A stretch of 16,374 bases of DNA from Methanobrevibacter thaueri (GCF_015062905.1 NZ_SUTK01000035.1:1-16374); one strand, 5' to 3'; shown: positions 1 through 7,782, counted from the first letter of the stretch. Notes: generated by a model not told the origin, from the letters alone. Translations and numbers: made by a program.

Positions 1-68
1 CAAACGCAGCAATTAATATTCTAAACCGCTGGTTCAACGGAGATAGCCTGATAAAATACTTAAATTAA
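1..68 (+). CDS. C-terminal end of a TnpB/OrfB-like IS200/IS605 transposon protein (5' end outside window)
   Basis: The frame starting at base 3 reads 21 residues to a TAA at 66-68, beginning NAAINILN. That matches the NAAxNIL signature at the end of IS200/IS605 OrfB (TnpB) proteins, which follows the third catalytic aspartate of the RuvC-like nuclease domain; the aspartate itself would lie just left of the window. TnpB proteins are RNA-guided DNA nucleases that help keep their transposon in place. The hairpin and GGTTCAA end directly downstream fit the right end of such an element, which supports the call. Too little of the protein is visible to judge whether it is intact, or whether a TnpA transposase accompanies it. 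A chance match to the short motif is the main alternative. Confidence 0.75.
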   Translation, partial: NAAINILNRWFNGDSLIKYLN

Positions 69-97
69 CCATTATTAAGTGAAAAAAATTCAGGAAT

Positions 98-119
98 CCC
101 CATCCTCTATAGGATGGGG
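98..119 (+). repeat. Right-end hairpin of the insertion sequence
   Basis: CCCCATCCT (98-106) pairs perfectly with AGGATGGGG (111-119) around a 4-base loop. In IS200/IS605 elements this hairpin is the transposase recognition site at the right end and also the last stem of the guide RNA. Confidence 0.85.
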
Positions 120-127
120 TGGTTCAA

Positions 128-317
128 AAGTTCCATTTAAAATGACTGTTGAATTGAATTTTGCTTTTTCTATTGTGTTCTGCACGTCATCAAAGGTATT
201 TGTGGTTTCATGTGCCTGCAAATCATTTTCAATAGTGATGTTTTCTGAAGCTGAAACAGCACCAATCATGATTATCAGAATCATCAAAGAAAAGCATATG
301 ATTTTTTTCCCAAACAT
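128..317 (-). pseudogene. N-terminal remnant of an adhesin-like protein cut by the insertion sequence
   Basis: The ATG at 315-317 opens a frame with a clear signal peptide: two lysines after MFG, a hydrophobic core, and a likely cleavage after GAVSA. Residues about 42-62 (TFDDVQNTIEKA, then VILNGTFE) match the motif that begins the beta-helix modules of gene C. The adhesin sequence stops at about base 128. The frame runs on into the insertion sequence and meets a stop at 90-92, giving 75 residues of which the last ten are element-encoded. The rest of the gene would lie to the left of the element, outside the window. No Shine-Dalgarno sequence precedes the ATG, and the strong TATA box starts 31 bases upstream, so the transcript is probably leaderless or nearly so. 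The promoter looks intact, so a short secreted peptide could still be made. Confidence 0.85.
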
Positions 318-340
318 GATTAAATATTTGTTAAATTGTA

Positions 341-348
341 TATATAAA
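341..348 (-). promoter_or_regulatory. TATA box of the adhesin remnant
   Basis: The - strand reads TTTATATA, a textbook archaeal TATA box. Counting about 25 bases from its centre puts the transcription start at about 319, almost on the ATG at 317, which fits the lack of a ribosome binding site. Confidence 0.65.
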
Positions 349-373
349 GAAGTATTGTCAAAAAAAGAAATTT

Positions 374-398
374 AAATAAGGGGTGTAATCCCTTATTT
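374..398 (-). terminator. Hairpin terminator of gene A, overlapping its stop codon
   Basis: AAATAAGGG (374-382) pairs with CCCTTATTT (390-398) around a 7-base loop. Gene A's stop codon (393-395) lies inside the stem. On the - strand a T-rich run follows the hairpin, the usual signal for archaeal termination. T-tracts lie on both sides, so it could work in either direction. Confidence 0.7.
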
Positions 399-1994
399 TT
401 TGACTTTAGTTGTTTTTTTGACGGTGTCTTTTAGGTATGTTGCCTGATATGTTATCTTTTTACCTATTTTGAGCTTATTAAGCATTGATGATTTGACGGT
501 AACTTTAGCTATTCCTTTGGAGTTGGTTTTTGCCTTGTAGGTTTTGCCGGCAAACTTGAAGGTCATCTGTTTGCTTTTGAGTGCTGTTTTGCCCTTTTTA
601 AGGGTTGCAGTCAATACAAGTTTCTTGGCGGATTTTTTGACTTTCACGCTTTTAAGGGTCACGAGATGCTTTACCACAAGCTTGACCTTTCCAGTATACT
701 CTCCAAAATCTCCCCAGTTTATGAAGTTTATTGTATGAGTTCCAGGTTTCAAGTTCTTTGGAATCTTGACAGACACTTTTCCGTTTTTCTTGGCGTATGT
801 GCCTAGGTAATATTTCTTGTCCAATGTGATGTCAATGTAGTCTCCCTTGAGTGCAAATGTCCTGCCTTCTCCATAAACGGTAAATGTCATTTTTTTGCCG
901 TCTGTGTAGTACATGTAAACAGATTTAGGACTTACATACTCATCCACCACAGAAAATGTTTTGGATACTGTGTAAAGAGGGGAGGTTATTGTTACCCTGT
1001 GCTTTCCGTAGTTTAAGGAACTTGTTTTGACATAATACTTTAAGCGGTAATAATCCGCATCAATTCTTTTAGTATAAAGCTTGGTTTTCTTGCCGTCGAT
1101 TTTAACGGTTACCTTTCCTGAAATCTCTTTAGGGATAAAAATCTCCAAATTGTTTCCCTTCACTATCTCATTATAGCAGTTCACGTCATAGGTCGCATTG
1201 ACGAAAGCGGACTTGTTTATGCCTTTGTATTTCAGTGTGATGTTTGCCGGTTCCAGGAAAGTGTAGTATTCCTTATATACGTAACATTTCTCATCTTCCC
1301 AGTAATTAATCAGATTGTACTTTTGCCAATCGTACATATAGCAGGAATATCCATCATACTCTGAGCCCATATCTCCTTTTGCTTTAAAATTTGAGAGATT
1401 AATGGTCTTTTTCACACCATTGATGTAGAGATATGCATTTCCGGTCATGTTCTTGAGATATTTTATCATTATGTATCCACGATTATCCAATGCGTCACGA
1501 TTGTTCTCGTAGGTGTTCAGCAGATGAAGATTTGACGGGGCCTTGAGTATTATTGGGGATACGGTAAATGTTCCGGACAATGATGATGCGTTTTGGTATT
1601 CATCGCCTGAAAAGTTCAAATCGAAGTTATGTTGGCCAAGTGTCAATTTTGAAGCGTCAAATTTCAAATATGGGATTGCATCATAAATTGGGGGAATATA
1701 ATTATAATCCATGGTTATGTTCTGTTTTTCCCCATCAATTGAAAGGGAAAAATTTCCTGTTGTGTATCCTACTCCATATACGTCGATTGATTGGTTAGGA
1801 GCGGGCAGGATTTCAATATTTTCTTCGACTGCAATGTTCCAAGTGTAGTTCTCTTCAATGTCTTTGTCATTTGTGTCCAGTTCAATTGTATCGTCAGTGG
1901 TTAATATTGCATCATCAGTAATGTTTTCGGATGCACTGGCTGCTCCCATTGCAAGTATCATGAGTAGCAGACCAATTATAAATATCTTTTTCAT
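393..1994 (-). CDS. Gene A: secreted adhesin-like protein made of Ig-like domains
   Basis: A predicted surface protein of 533 residues, probably held at the pseudomurein wall and used for attachment to other cells or surfaces (inferred from the family). Residues 1-22 are a signal peptide ending GAASA. Residues 23-54 are an acidic, threonine-rich linker. Then come about four Ig-like beta-sandwich domains (roughly 55-147, 148-270, 271-352, 353-445). The first carries the family pattern of an xSIDG strand followed by LxLGQHxxxxxFSGDEY. Residues 446-533 are the lysine-rich domain shared by all four adhesins here, ending KDTVKKTTKVKK. There is no beta-helix module, transmembrane helix or LPXTG motif. 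The ATG at 1994 is chosen because a strong Shine-Dalgarno GGAGG lies 6 bases upstream and the signal peptide begins there. The gene sits between two copies of a 130-bp direct repeat. Ligand unknown. Confidence 0.92.
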   Translation of the reverse strand: MKKIFIIGLLLMILAMGAASASENITDDAILTTDDTIELDTNDKDIEENYTWNIAVEENIEILPAPNQSIDVYGVGYTTGNFSLSIDGEKQNITMDYNYIPPIYDAIPYLKFDASKLTLGQHNFDLNFSGDEYQNASSLSGTFTVSPIILKAPSNLHLLNTYENNRDALDNRGYIMIKYLKNMTGNAYLYINGVKKTINLSNFKAKGDMGSEYDGYSCYMYDWQKYNLINYWEDEKCYVYKEYYTFLEPANITLKYKGINKSAFVNATYDVNCYNEIVKGNNLEIFIPKEISGKVTVKIDGKKTKLYTKRIDADYYRLKYYVKTSSLNYGKHRVTITSPLYTVSKTFSVVDEYVSPKSVYMYYTDGKKMTFTVYGEGRTFALKGDYIDITLDKKYYLGTYAKKNGKVSVKIPKNLKPGTHTINFINWGDFGEYTGKVKLVVKHLVTLKSVKVKKSAKKLVLTATLKKGKTALKSKQMTFKFAGKTYKAKTNSKGIAKVTVKSSMLNKLKIGKKITYQATYLKDTVKKTTKVKK

Positions 1995-2060
1995 TTTAAT
2001 CCTCCATTAATATTTTATTTCTTTTTTAAATGGAGATAAACCATGTTATTTTTTAGGCGC
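1995..2060 (-). promoter_or_regulatory. Promoter region and ribosome binding site of gene A
   Basis: GGAGG on the - strand (2001-2005) is 6 bases from the ATG and matches the archaeal anti-Shine-Dalgarno sequence well. Two A/T-rich stretches could be the TATA box (about 2035-2041 and 2046-2055); I cannot choose between them. A 7-bp inverted repeat, CTCCATT at 2002-2008 with AATGGAG at 2029-2035, covers the ribosome binding site and reaches back to near the transcription start. Confidence 0.55.
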
Positions 2061-2114
2061 TTCTGATTTGACATTAATTTGTGTTGGTTTTCGTATTAGA
2101 GTTTTAAAGAGTTA

Positions 2115-2340
2115 TTATTTCTCCATTTCGATTTCTTTTAGAATTTCATCAATTAAATCGGTGTCTCCTTCAGAGGACTAATCAAATGTTTCCTCGGAAT
2201 CTTCTTCTGTTGGTGTTTCTCCAAGTATCTCGTTGATGTCATCAAGAGTCAAATCCTCAAGTTCCTCTTCGATGTATGAGTAGTCATCTTCGTATGTTGG
2301 CTGTTGAGGTTCGACGTATTCAACCTCTTCCTGTTTTGGA
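2115..2340 (-). pseudogene. Broken reading frame encoding an acidic C-terminal tail, source unknown
   Basis: Read leftwards, a frame runs from about 2340 to a TAG at 2178-2180, and past that stop continues for 20 sensible codons to TAA at 2115-2117. The translation is strongly acidic (for example IEEELEDLTLDDINEI, and later DTDLIDEILKEIEMEK), with glutamine and tyrosine before it. It resembles the charged tail of a cytoplasmic protein, not an adhesin. There is no start codon. Just upstream (2341) the DNA switches abruptly to the adhesin signal-peptide repeat in another frame. It is best read as the end of an unrelated gene joined here by rearrangement and then decayed. I do not recognise the parent family. 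Confidence 0.55.
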
Positions 2341-2387
2341 GATTATCGGAATCATCAAAGAAAAGCATATGATTTTTTCCCAAACAT
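2341..2387 (-). pseudogene. Frameshifted second copy of an adhesin signal-peptide start
   Basis: The ATG at 2385-2387 starts the same MFGKK sequence as the remnant at 317, but the following T run on the + strand has six bases instead of seven. The frame therefore stops after about ten residues (TGA). Even with the base restored, the frame leaves adhesin sequence at 2341 and ends soon after. This is a dead fragment that keeps its promoter. Confidence 0.8.
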
Positions 2388-2408
2388 GATTAAATATTTG
2401 TTAAATTA

Positions 2409-2416
2409 TATATAAA
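2409..2416 (-). promoter_or_regulatory. TATA box of the second signal-peptide fragment
   Basis: The same TTTATATA as at 341-348, but 2 bases closer to its ATG because a GT is missing. It is probably still a recognisable promoter, and would fire leftwards into the pseudogene and towards gene A. Confidence 0.5.
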
Positions 2417-2442
2417 GAAGTATTGTCAAAAAAAAGAAATTT

Positions 2443-2467
2443 AAATAAGGGGTGTAATCCCTTATTT
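2443..2467 (-). terminator. Hairpin terminator of gene B, overlapping its stop codon
   Basis: AAATAAGGG (2443-2451) pairs with CCCTTATTT (2459-2467), 7-base loop, identical to the gene A terminator. The TAA of gene B (2462-2464) lies in the stem, and a T-rich run follows on the - strand. Confidence 0.7.
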
Positions 2468-5400
2468 TTTAATTTTAACTGTCTTTTTGATTGTATCTTT
2501 TGCATATGTTGCCTGGTAGGTTATTTTTTTGCCTACTTTGAGCTTTTTCAGGACACTGGATTTGATGGTTACTTTTGCGACACCTTTGGAATTGGTTTTG
2601 GCTTTGTATGTTTTGCCGTTGAATTTGAATGTCACTGTTTTCTTTTTTAGGTATTTTTTGTTTACTTTGGCCAATGTTGCCTGCAGTATTAGTTTTTTGG
2701 CTGATTTTTTGACTTTAATGGCTTTTAGGGTCACGATGTGTTTGACAGTCAGTGTTTTTGTCACTGTTGTTCCAAGGGTTGTTATTTTTAGCTTGTAGGT
2801 TCCTGGTGTTTGTGTTACCTTGAAGCTTGCGACTCCTTTGGAATTTGTTTTGATTGGCTTTAATTTCTTGTTGTTTAGTTTTATAGTTACACTGACGCTC
2901 TTTGCCAATATTCCTTTGTTTTTGTATACTGTTATTTTGTATGTTGTTCCTGCTGAGTATAGGACTTTGGCGTTGGAAGCTGTTATTGATGGGTTTGTCT
3001 GTATGCTTACCTCTGAGTCCTTTTTAAATGCAGGGTAGTTGTCGTCTCCGGAATACTGGAATGTTATTGTGTATTTTCCGTTCATATGGGATAGGTCTAT
3101 TTTGAGTATTCCTCCAATGATTTCGTATACTTTGTATTGTGTTCCGTCAATGAATACTGTAATAGTTCCGGTTGCATCATCAGGGAATTCCAAAATGATT
3201 ACTCCCTCATTGTCTGATTCTATAGTTTCGGGAACAATTTCCACAACAATATTTGGAACTACATTAACGGTAATGTTTCCTGCACTTGCTTTGAAATTTG
3301 AATCTCCGCCGAATCGGGCTTCAATGAGATATTTTCCTGCTTGTGGTGGAGTGAATGTGAATGAATTTCCATTACCTTCTGATCCAATAAAAGTGAAATT
3401 GGCATACAGGTCAACATTGCCTGTAACCGGGGCATTGTTTTCATTGAACACAAATGAAGTGATTTCAATTGAATCTCCAAGATAAATGTTGGATACGTTA
3501 ACCATAATCATTGTTCTGGTTTCAATCAATGTAGTGTTTGTAACATTTTCTGGAGCAGTTCTATCAACAAAACTGCAGTTGGTGACAGTTCCACCGTAAA
3601 CTGCATTGTTCACATCACAGGCATCATTTCCTATGAATTCAGATTCGCTTATCTCTACGTTGATGTTTCCATTGACATAGATGCATCCTCCATCAAGGTT
3701 CGCAACGCAATTTTCAAAGGTGGCTTTGCTGATAACTCCATTATTACCATTCCAATAGATTGCACCTCCACGACTTGCAGAAGAGCAGTTTATAAAGTTG
3801 CAGTTGAACACAGCACCATTCATACCGCTCCAATAGATTGCACCGCCATTTTCTGCGCAATATCCGTTTATGAAGTTGATATTCTTTAAAGTGACGTTTG
3901 CAGCCTGAACCTTAAATATTCTTGATGTGTGGTTGGCATCAATAGTGTGGCCTTTACCGTCAATGGTTATCGCTTTTGAAATGACAATTCCTTCATTGGA
4001 TGATGATGCATCTTTAACATAATCCTTATTTAAGTTTAAAATGCCATTTTCTGGAGTATTTGAGATTAAAGTGGACAGTTGTGAGAATGTTCCTGTGGAG
4101 TTGCTGTATACGTTGAACGAAACGGTTTTATTTTCCGCCAGAACATAGTCATTACCTTCATAAGTTGCAGTCACATCATATTTTCCGATTTTTAAATTGT
4201 CTACATTGACACTTGCTTCACCGTTTATGATGGCCGCAACAAGATTGGCATCTCCGACCTGAACCATGATGTTTCCAGTTGCCTTTGTGTTAATTGTAAA
4301 TGTGATGATGGCTGTTTCGCCTTCATCAATGTCAGCGGCATTGACTTTCAAATCGGCATTGGCTTTGGATGTGATATTGCTTTCACCCAGCTTAACTGAA
4401 TTTTTGTCGATTGGAGCATACTTTTTGTCACCTGCATAGGAAAACTGAACTTCCTCATTTTCGTTCAAGTTTACTCCTGTTATGGTGGCTCTGCCTCCTT
4501 CAAGAGTTTTTGTAAAGAACTGGTCACCTACCTTTACAATTATATCTCCTGTTGCATCTTCATTGAGCTCTACTGTCAGTGTATCTGATGAATTTGAAAT
4601 ATGGACATATGATTGCGGCTTTGTGACTACAATGGTATACATGCTTGATTCTGAATAATATGACCCTGATAGGTAATAACCATAATTCCCTTCATAACTT
4701 ATATAAAAAGAATGTGTTCCAACACTTAGATTTGAAAGCGGTATTCTGGCCACACCATTTTCTACATCAGCTTTACCTCCTTCTGCATATACGGTACCGT
4801 TCGCATCGCTAGGCAAAGTAACTACTATATATTCATCAGCACCGGCAACCATTTCATGGGGGTAAGTTTCTGTCGGACATAGCTTTATACTAATTAAATC
4901 ATCAAATAAATGGTATTTGCTATCATCGTATTTAAGATAGAATGTGTTATAGCCTATTTTGTAAAAATCATCTATGAAGACAGTTGATTTTCCGTTTATG
5001 ACTTCAAACTGATTGAGGGTAATAATTTCATTGGTGTTATTAACTTGCCGTTTTTGGCAGAGATAGAGAATTCCATTAGCATCGCTTGGTAGTTCAACTG
5101 TTAATGTTACATTTTCACCGAAATAAAGTTTTCCACTATAATAACCGCTGTCTAATTCTTCCAAATTATTACCATATCCGCTGAGGTCCTTAATTGGAGG
5201 AACTATTCTAAGTTGATATATATTTAAATAACCGGTAATGACTTGGCGTAAATCTTCATCATCATTAGTGTCATAGTCATCAAAAACGTATTTTGTTTCA
5301 TCATAATCTATAATTCTGGCACGTACATCGTGTATTCCATAATCTAAAGAAACATTCACCCTTGCATTGCCATCAACAATATCTACTGTTTGTATAGGTA

Positions 5401-7690
5401 CTTCAGTATCATTGATGTCTTCATATACATATAATTTTCCAACAAAATCACTTGGAAGATTGGTGACAAATATTAAATCTTTGCCATACCTCATGCTATA
5501 ATCTCCCATACTATTGGAATAGATGCCCTGTTTTTCCCCAATGGATATTACTTCATATAATTCCGGATATTCATCCCCATCATAGCGCACAGTTATATTA
5601 TATCTGCCTCTTTCCAAATGGGGAATGGTTAGATTGGCTGTTCCGTTAACAATCGGGACAATATAATCTTTGTCTGCAGTTACAATCAAATTTCCACTAA
5701 CTTCTCTAGAAACTTTAAAATTAAAAGTGAGATTGTCTTCTCTAAAATAGTTATTATGATTGAAATTATTGCTTTGATGAAGATAATAACTTGCATTAAC
5801 AGTATTATTCACAGATTTTGTCACATTTCCATTTGTATAGATTATCTTAACGTCATGGATGCCGCGAGGGATATTGGATATTATGGAATCATAGTATTGA
5901 TTAGCATAGGAACTGTAATCACTATTAATAAATCCCATTTCAAATAGTTCATCATCAACAACGATTGAATAATGCCCTCCGTCATAGATTGATCTGATTG
6001 TAGCAATATAATCTCTATAATAATTTGAATTTCCAATACTTGCATATACGTTTTCATTAAGATCAATAATGACATCGGTTACTTCAAATGTGAGGGAGGC
6101 ATTTGCAGGGTTATATATTTCATTTCCCAAATAATAAAATTCAATTGTGTGCTGTCCTAAATCCAAAGATGAAGAATTAGAACTCGCCCAGTGTAAATCC
6201 CGAGGATTTCCAGTATTAAATACTAATTGTCCATCGATATATGCTGTAACATTGCCTAAGAGTTCATTCTTATCTTCCGGGACATTCCGTATACTAAAAT
6301 CGATAGATTCTCCTTTAAGCACAACATCATCCACATTAACATCTAAAACAATATTTGGATTAACGTCATATATCCTAATTGAAGAGTCATCACTAAAAGT
6401 ATAATTTCCACTTTCAAATCTTAAATCATATCTTAAGATGAAAGATTCATATTCATCATCATATTCTGTGGAATTGAGGTTAAATAACTCAATAGACACA
6501 ATACCATGGGTGACATTAACGCTGCGCTCTTCACCACCGATAGTCAATGTTAAAATCCCTTCATATTCCTCAGGTACAATAAAAGTTAAGTTGTTATTAG
6601 GTTTATTAACATTTATAGGATTTGCAATGACAATTGGAGCAAAAGAAACATAATAGAAATTACCATCCTCCCAGTAAACTTTATAATCGCTGCCGGTATA
6701 ATTTGGATAGATTTCATGATAACCAAGTTTTAAATTGCTTAATGTGACGTTTGCAAATCCATTTTCAACCGGAGCAGAACCTAATAATTTGTATTGCTCA
6801 TCAACTATTTCATAAACATCCAAATTTCCCTGTGCATCAGCAGGCATATTCACGTAAATATAGGTTGGTTCATTGAAACCGTACGGGTTAATTAGGGTAT
6901 ATGTTGCAATATAATCAATTTCCAATTCGCAGGAATCTGACGGATAATCATCACCTTCATAAATGAATTCTAAGATATTATTGCCATAATCTAATTTATC
7001 CTGCCCAATTGTAAAAATGCCATCTTCATCAAGATCTTTCGGGTTTATTGAATATTTTCTGCCGTTTATTTTATATGTGATATTGCCGTTGGCATCATTT
7101 GGAATAGATATTATTATATGAAAGCTATCTCCGTATGGTACTTCAAGATGATTTACTTTTTCAGAATTGAAATCTTCAATCACGACATCAAAACCCCAGT
7201 ATCCTCTGAAAACATATGTTTCATTGAATCCTTCAAAAGTATTGTCACCTGAATAGATTACGTCAACGGTGTAGTTTTTATATTCCAAATTGCTTAATCC
7301 CAAATCATTAGCGGAAATTCGGGTATATTCATCAAGTTCAACATCATAGACCTTACATAATTCATCATCGACAAATATTGAAAGGTTTCCACCATTGCCA
7401 CAATACCAGAAATTATAATTAATTAACTCAGAATCTAGGTCATGAATGTTATATTTTTCTTTAACTGAAATATCATACTCCAATTCAGATTCCCAACCTT
7501 GATCATCATCCAAATCAGAATCGTCTTCGTCATCTTCATCTGAAACTATGTCGATATTGTCAACACTCGATTCAGTATAGTTTTGCGTGTCAACTGCCGT
7601 TAGATTGTTTACATCGTCATTTGCACTAACGGCTCCCATTGTTAAAATAATTAGTAGTAATAGTACTAAAATCGCTTTTTTAAATCCCAT
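2462..7690 (-). CDS. Gene B: very large adhesin-like protein, Ig-like array with one short beta-helix
   Basis: A predicted secreted, wall-associated adhesin of 1742 residues. Residues 1-23 form a signal peptide (MGFKKAILV..., cleavage after AVSA), almost the same as gene C's. Residues about 50-66 are a run of Asp/Glu (DEDDEDDSDLDDD). Residues about 70-1195 hold roughly a dozen Ig-like domains with the family pattern LPxDAxGxxxV, an NGxAxVxLxxL strand and YxGDxxY. Residues about 1200-1378 are a parallel beta-helix module with two GGAIYW turns and paired NC...NC cysteines. Ig-like domains resume to about 1655, and the last 88 residues are the shared lysine-rich domain. From about 1480 onwards it closely matches gene C, while the front half does not. 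The start is supported by GTGAT upstream and the signal peptide. There is no membrane anchor. Binding partner unknown. Confidence 0.92.
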   Translation of the reverse strand: MGFKKAILVLLLLIILTMGAVSANDDVNNLTAVDTQNYTESSVDNIDIVSDEDDEDDSDLDDDQGWESELEYDISVKEKYNIHDLDSELINYNFWYCGNGGNLSIFVDDELCKVYDVELDEYTRISANDLGLSNLEYKNYTVDVIYSGDNTFEGFNETYVFRGYWGFDVVIEDFNSEKVNHLEVPYGDSFHIIISIPNDANGNITYKINGRKYSINPKDLDEDGIFTIGQDKLDYGNNILEFIYEGDDYPSDSCELEIDYIATYTLINPYGFNEPTYIYVNMPADAQGNLDVYEIVDEQYKLLGSAPVENGFANVTLSNLKLGYHEIYPNYTGSDYKVYWEDGNFYYVSFAPIVIANPINVNKPNNNLTFIVPEEYEGILTLTIGGEERSVNVTHGIVSIELFNLNSTEYDDEYESFILRYDLRFESGNYTFSDDSSIRIYDVNPNIVLDVNVDDVVLKGESIDFSIRNVPEDKNELLGNVTAYIDGQLVFNTGNPRDLHWASSNSSSLDLGQHTIEFYYLGNEIYNPANASLTFEVTDVIIDLNENVYASIGNSNYYRDYIATIRSIYDGGHYSIVVDDELFEMGFINSDYSSYANQYYDSIISNIPRGIHDVKIIYTNGNVTKSVNNTVNASYYLHQSNNFNHNNYFREDNLTFNFKVSREVSGNLIVTADKDYIVPIVNGTANLTIPHLERGRYNITVRYDGDEYPELYEVISIGEKQGIYSNSMGDYSMRYGKDLIFVTNLPSDFVGKLYVYEDINDTEVPIQTVDIVDGNARVNVSLDYGIHDVRARIIDYDETKYVFDDYDTNDDEDLRQVITGYLNIYQLRIVPPIKDLSGYGNNLEELDSGYYSGKLYFGENVTLTVELPSDANGILYLCQKRQVNNTNEIITLNQFEVINGKSTVFIDDFYKIGYNTFYLKYDDSKYHLFDDLISIKLCPTETYPHEMVAGADEYIVVTLPSDANGTVYAEGGKADVENGVARIPLSNLSVGTHSFYISYEGNYGYYLSGSYYSESSMYTIVVTKPQSYVHISNSSDTLTVELNEDATGDIIVKVGDQFFTKTLEGGRATITGVNLNENEEVQFSYAGDKKYAPIDKNSVKLGESNITSKANADLKVNAADIDEGETAIITFTINTKATGNIMVQVGDANLVAAIINGEASVNVDNLKIGKYDVTATYEGNDYVLAENKTVSFNVYSNSTGTFSQLSTLISNTPENGILNLNKDYVKDASSSNEGIVISKAITIDGKGHTIDANHTSRIFKVQAANVTLKNINFINGYCAENGGAIYWSGMNGAVFNCNFINCSSASRGGAIYWNGNNGVISKATFENCVANLDGGCIYVNGNINVEISESEFIGNDACDVNNAVYGGTVTNCSFVDRTAPENVTNTTLIETRTMIMVNVSNIYLGDSIEITSFVFNENNAPVTGNVDLYANFTFIGSEGNGNSFTFTPPQAGKYLIEARFGGDSNFKASAGNITVNVVPNIVVEIVPETIESDNEGVIILEFPDDATGTITVFIDGTQYKVYEIIGGILKIDLSHMNGKYTITFQYSGDDNYPAFKKDSEVSIQTNPSITASNAKVLYSAGTTYKITVYKNKGILAKSVSVTIKLNNKKLKPIKTNSKGVASFKVTQTPGTYKLKITTLGTTVTKTLTVKHIVTLKAIKVKKSAKKLILQATLAKVNKKYLKKKTVTFKFNGKTYKAKTNSKGVAKVTIKSSVLKKLKVGKKITYQATYAKDTIKKTVKIKK

Positions 7691-7760
7691 AATATCACAG
7701 GTATTATTCTTTATATGGGATTATTTCTTTTTAAGAAAGTATTTAAGTCTTAGAAAGTTT
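7691..7760 (-). promoter_or_regulatory. Promoter, leader and ribosome binding site of gene B
   Basis: On the - strand CTTAAATA (7740-7747) is a good archaeal TATA box and predicts a start near 7717. GTGAT (7694-7698) lies 3 bases before the ATG and matches the end of the archaeal Shine-Dalgarno sequence. A second, weaker TATA-like CATATAAA lies nearer the gene but would leave no leader. A perfect 9-bp inverted repeat pairs 7683-7691, which includes the ATG, with 7714-7722. Confidence 0.65.
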
Positions 7761-7782
7761 TTGCTTTAATTAAGAAAATAAG

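Larger units (their letters stand above)
1..127 (+). mobile_element. Right end of an IS200/IS605-family insertion sequence
   Basis: After the TnpB stop there is a short A-rich stretch, then a perfect 9-bp hairpin (98-106 pairing with 111-119, loop CTAT), then GGTTCAA at 121-127. Subterminal hairpins instead of terminal inverted repeats, and an end of the TTCAA kind, are typical of this family as I recall it. The DNA immediately to the right (from about 128) is adhesin-like coding sequence on the other strand, so the end can be placed at or within a base or two of 127. The family transposes as single-stranded DNA and makes no target duplication, so none is expected. Confidence 0.75.
1..144 (+). 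ncRNA. Probable 3' part of a TnpB guide RNA (omega RNA), with guide from about 128
   Basis: In TnpB elements the guide RNA overlaps the 3' end of tnpB, includes the right-end hairpin, and continues past the element so that the flanking host DNA becomes the guide. Here the scaffold would end at GGTTCAA (121-127) and the guide would be about 16 bases from 128, which are antisense to the interrupted adhesin-like gene. This is inferred from element layout; the 5' end and processing cannot be seen. Confidence 0.4.
270..402. repeat. Direct repeat 1, copy 1: adhesin 5' end, promoter and terminator of gene A
   Basis: About 130 bp here recur at 2341-2470 with only a few differences by eye: one substitution (cag/cgg), T7 against T6 in the signal-peptide codons, GT present or absent next to the TATA box, and A7 against A8. 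The repeat spans part of a signal peptide, its promoter, and the hairpin terminator of the next gene. The two copies flank gene A in the same orientation. Confidence 0.9.
1995..2461. other. 467-bp interval without an intact gene
   Basis: It contains the promoter of gene A (about 1995-2060), about 55 bp in which I see nothing, the acidic pseudogene (2115-2340), the frameshifted signal-peptide fragment with its promoter (2341-2416) and the terminator of gene B (2443-2467). No RNA gene was seen. Confidence 0.8.
2341..2470. repeat. Direct repeat 1, copy 2
   Basis: Second copy of the 270-402 sequence, same orientation, ending in the terminator of gene B. Recombination between the copies would remove gene A and the pseudogene together, about 2.07 kb. 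Confidence 0.9.

Noticed and set aside
1..128. Target-site duplication around the insertion
   Set aside because: The left end is outside the window and this family normally makes none.
79..375. A 98-codon + strand frame across the element end
   Set aside because: It is antisense to the adhesin remnant and spans the element boundary, so it is fortuitous.
2178..2180. TAG with a sensible frame continuing beyond it, possibly pyrrolysine or read-through
   Set aside because: The fragment has no start, is joined to a frameshifted adhesin piece, and the suggested genus is not known for pyrrolysine; decay is simpler.
2529..3485. Several open frames on the + strand opposite the C-terminus of gene B
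   Set aside because: They mirror the lysine-rich coding sequence (AAA codons give open TTT frames) and have no start signals; similar mirrors lie opposite the same domain in genes A, C and D.
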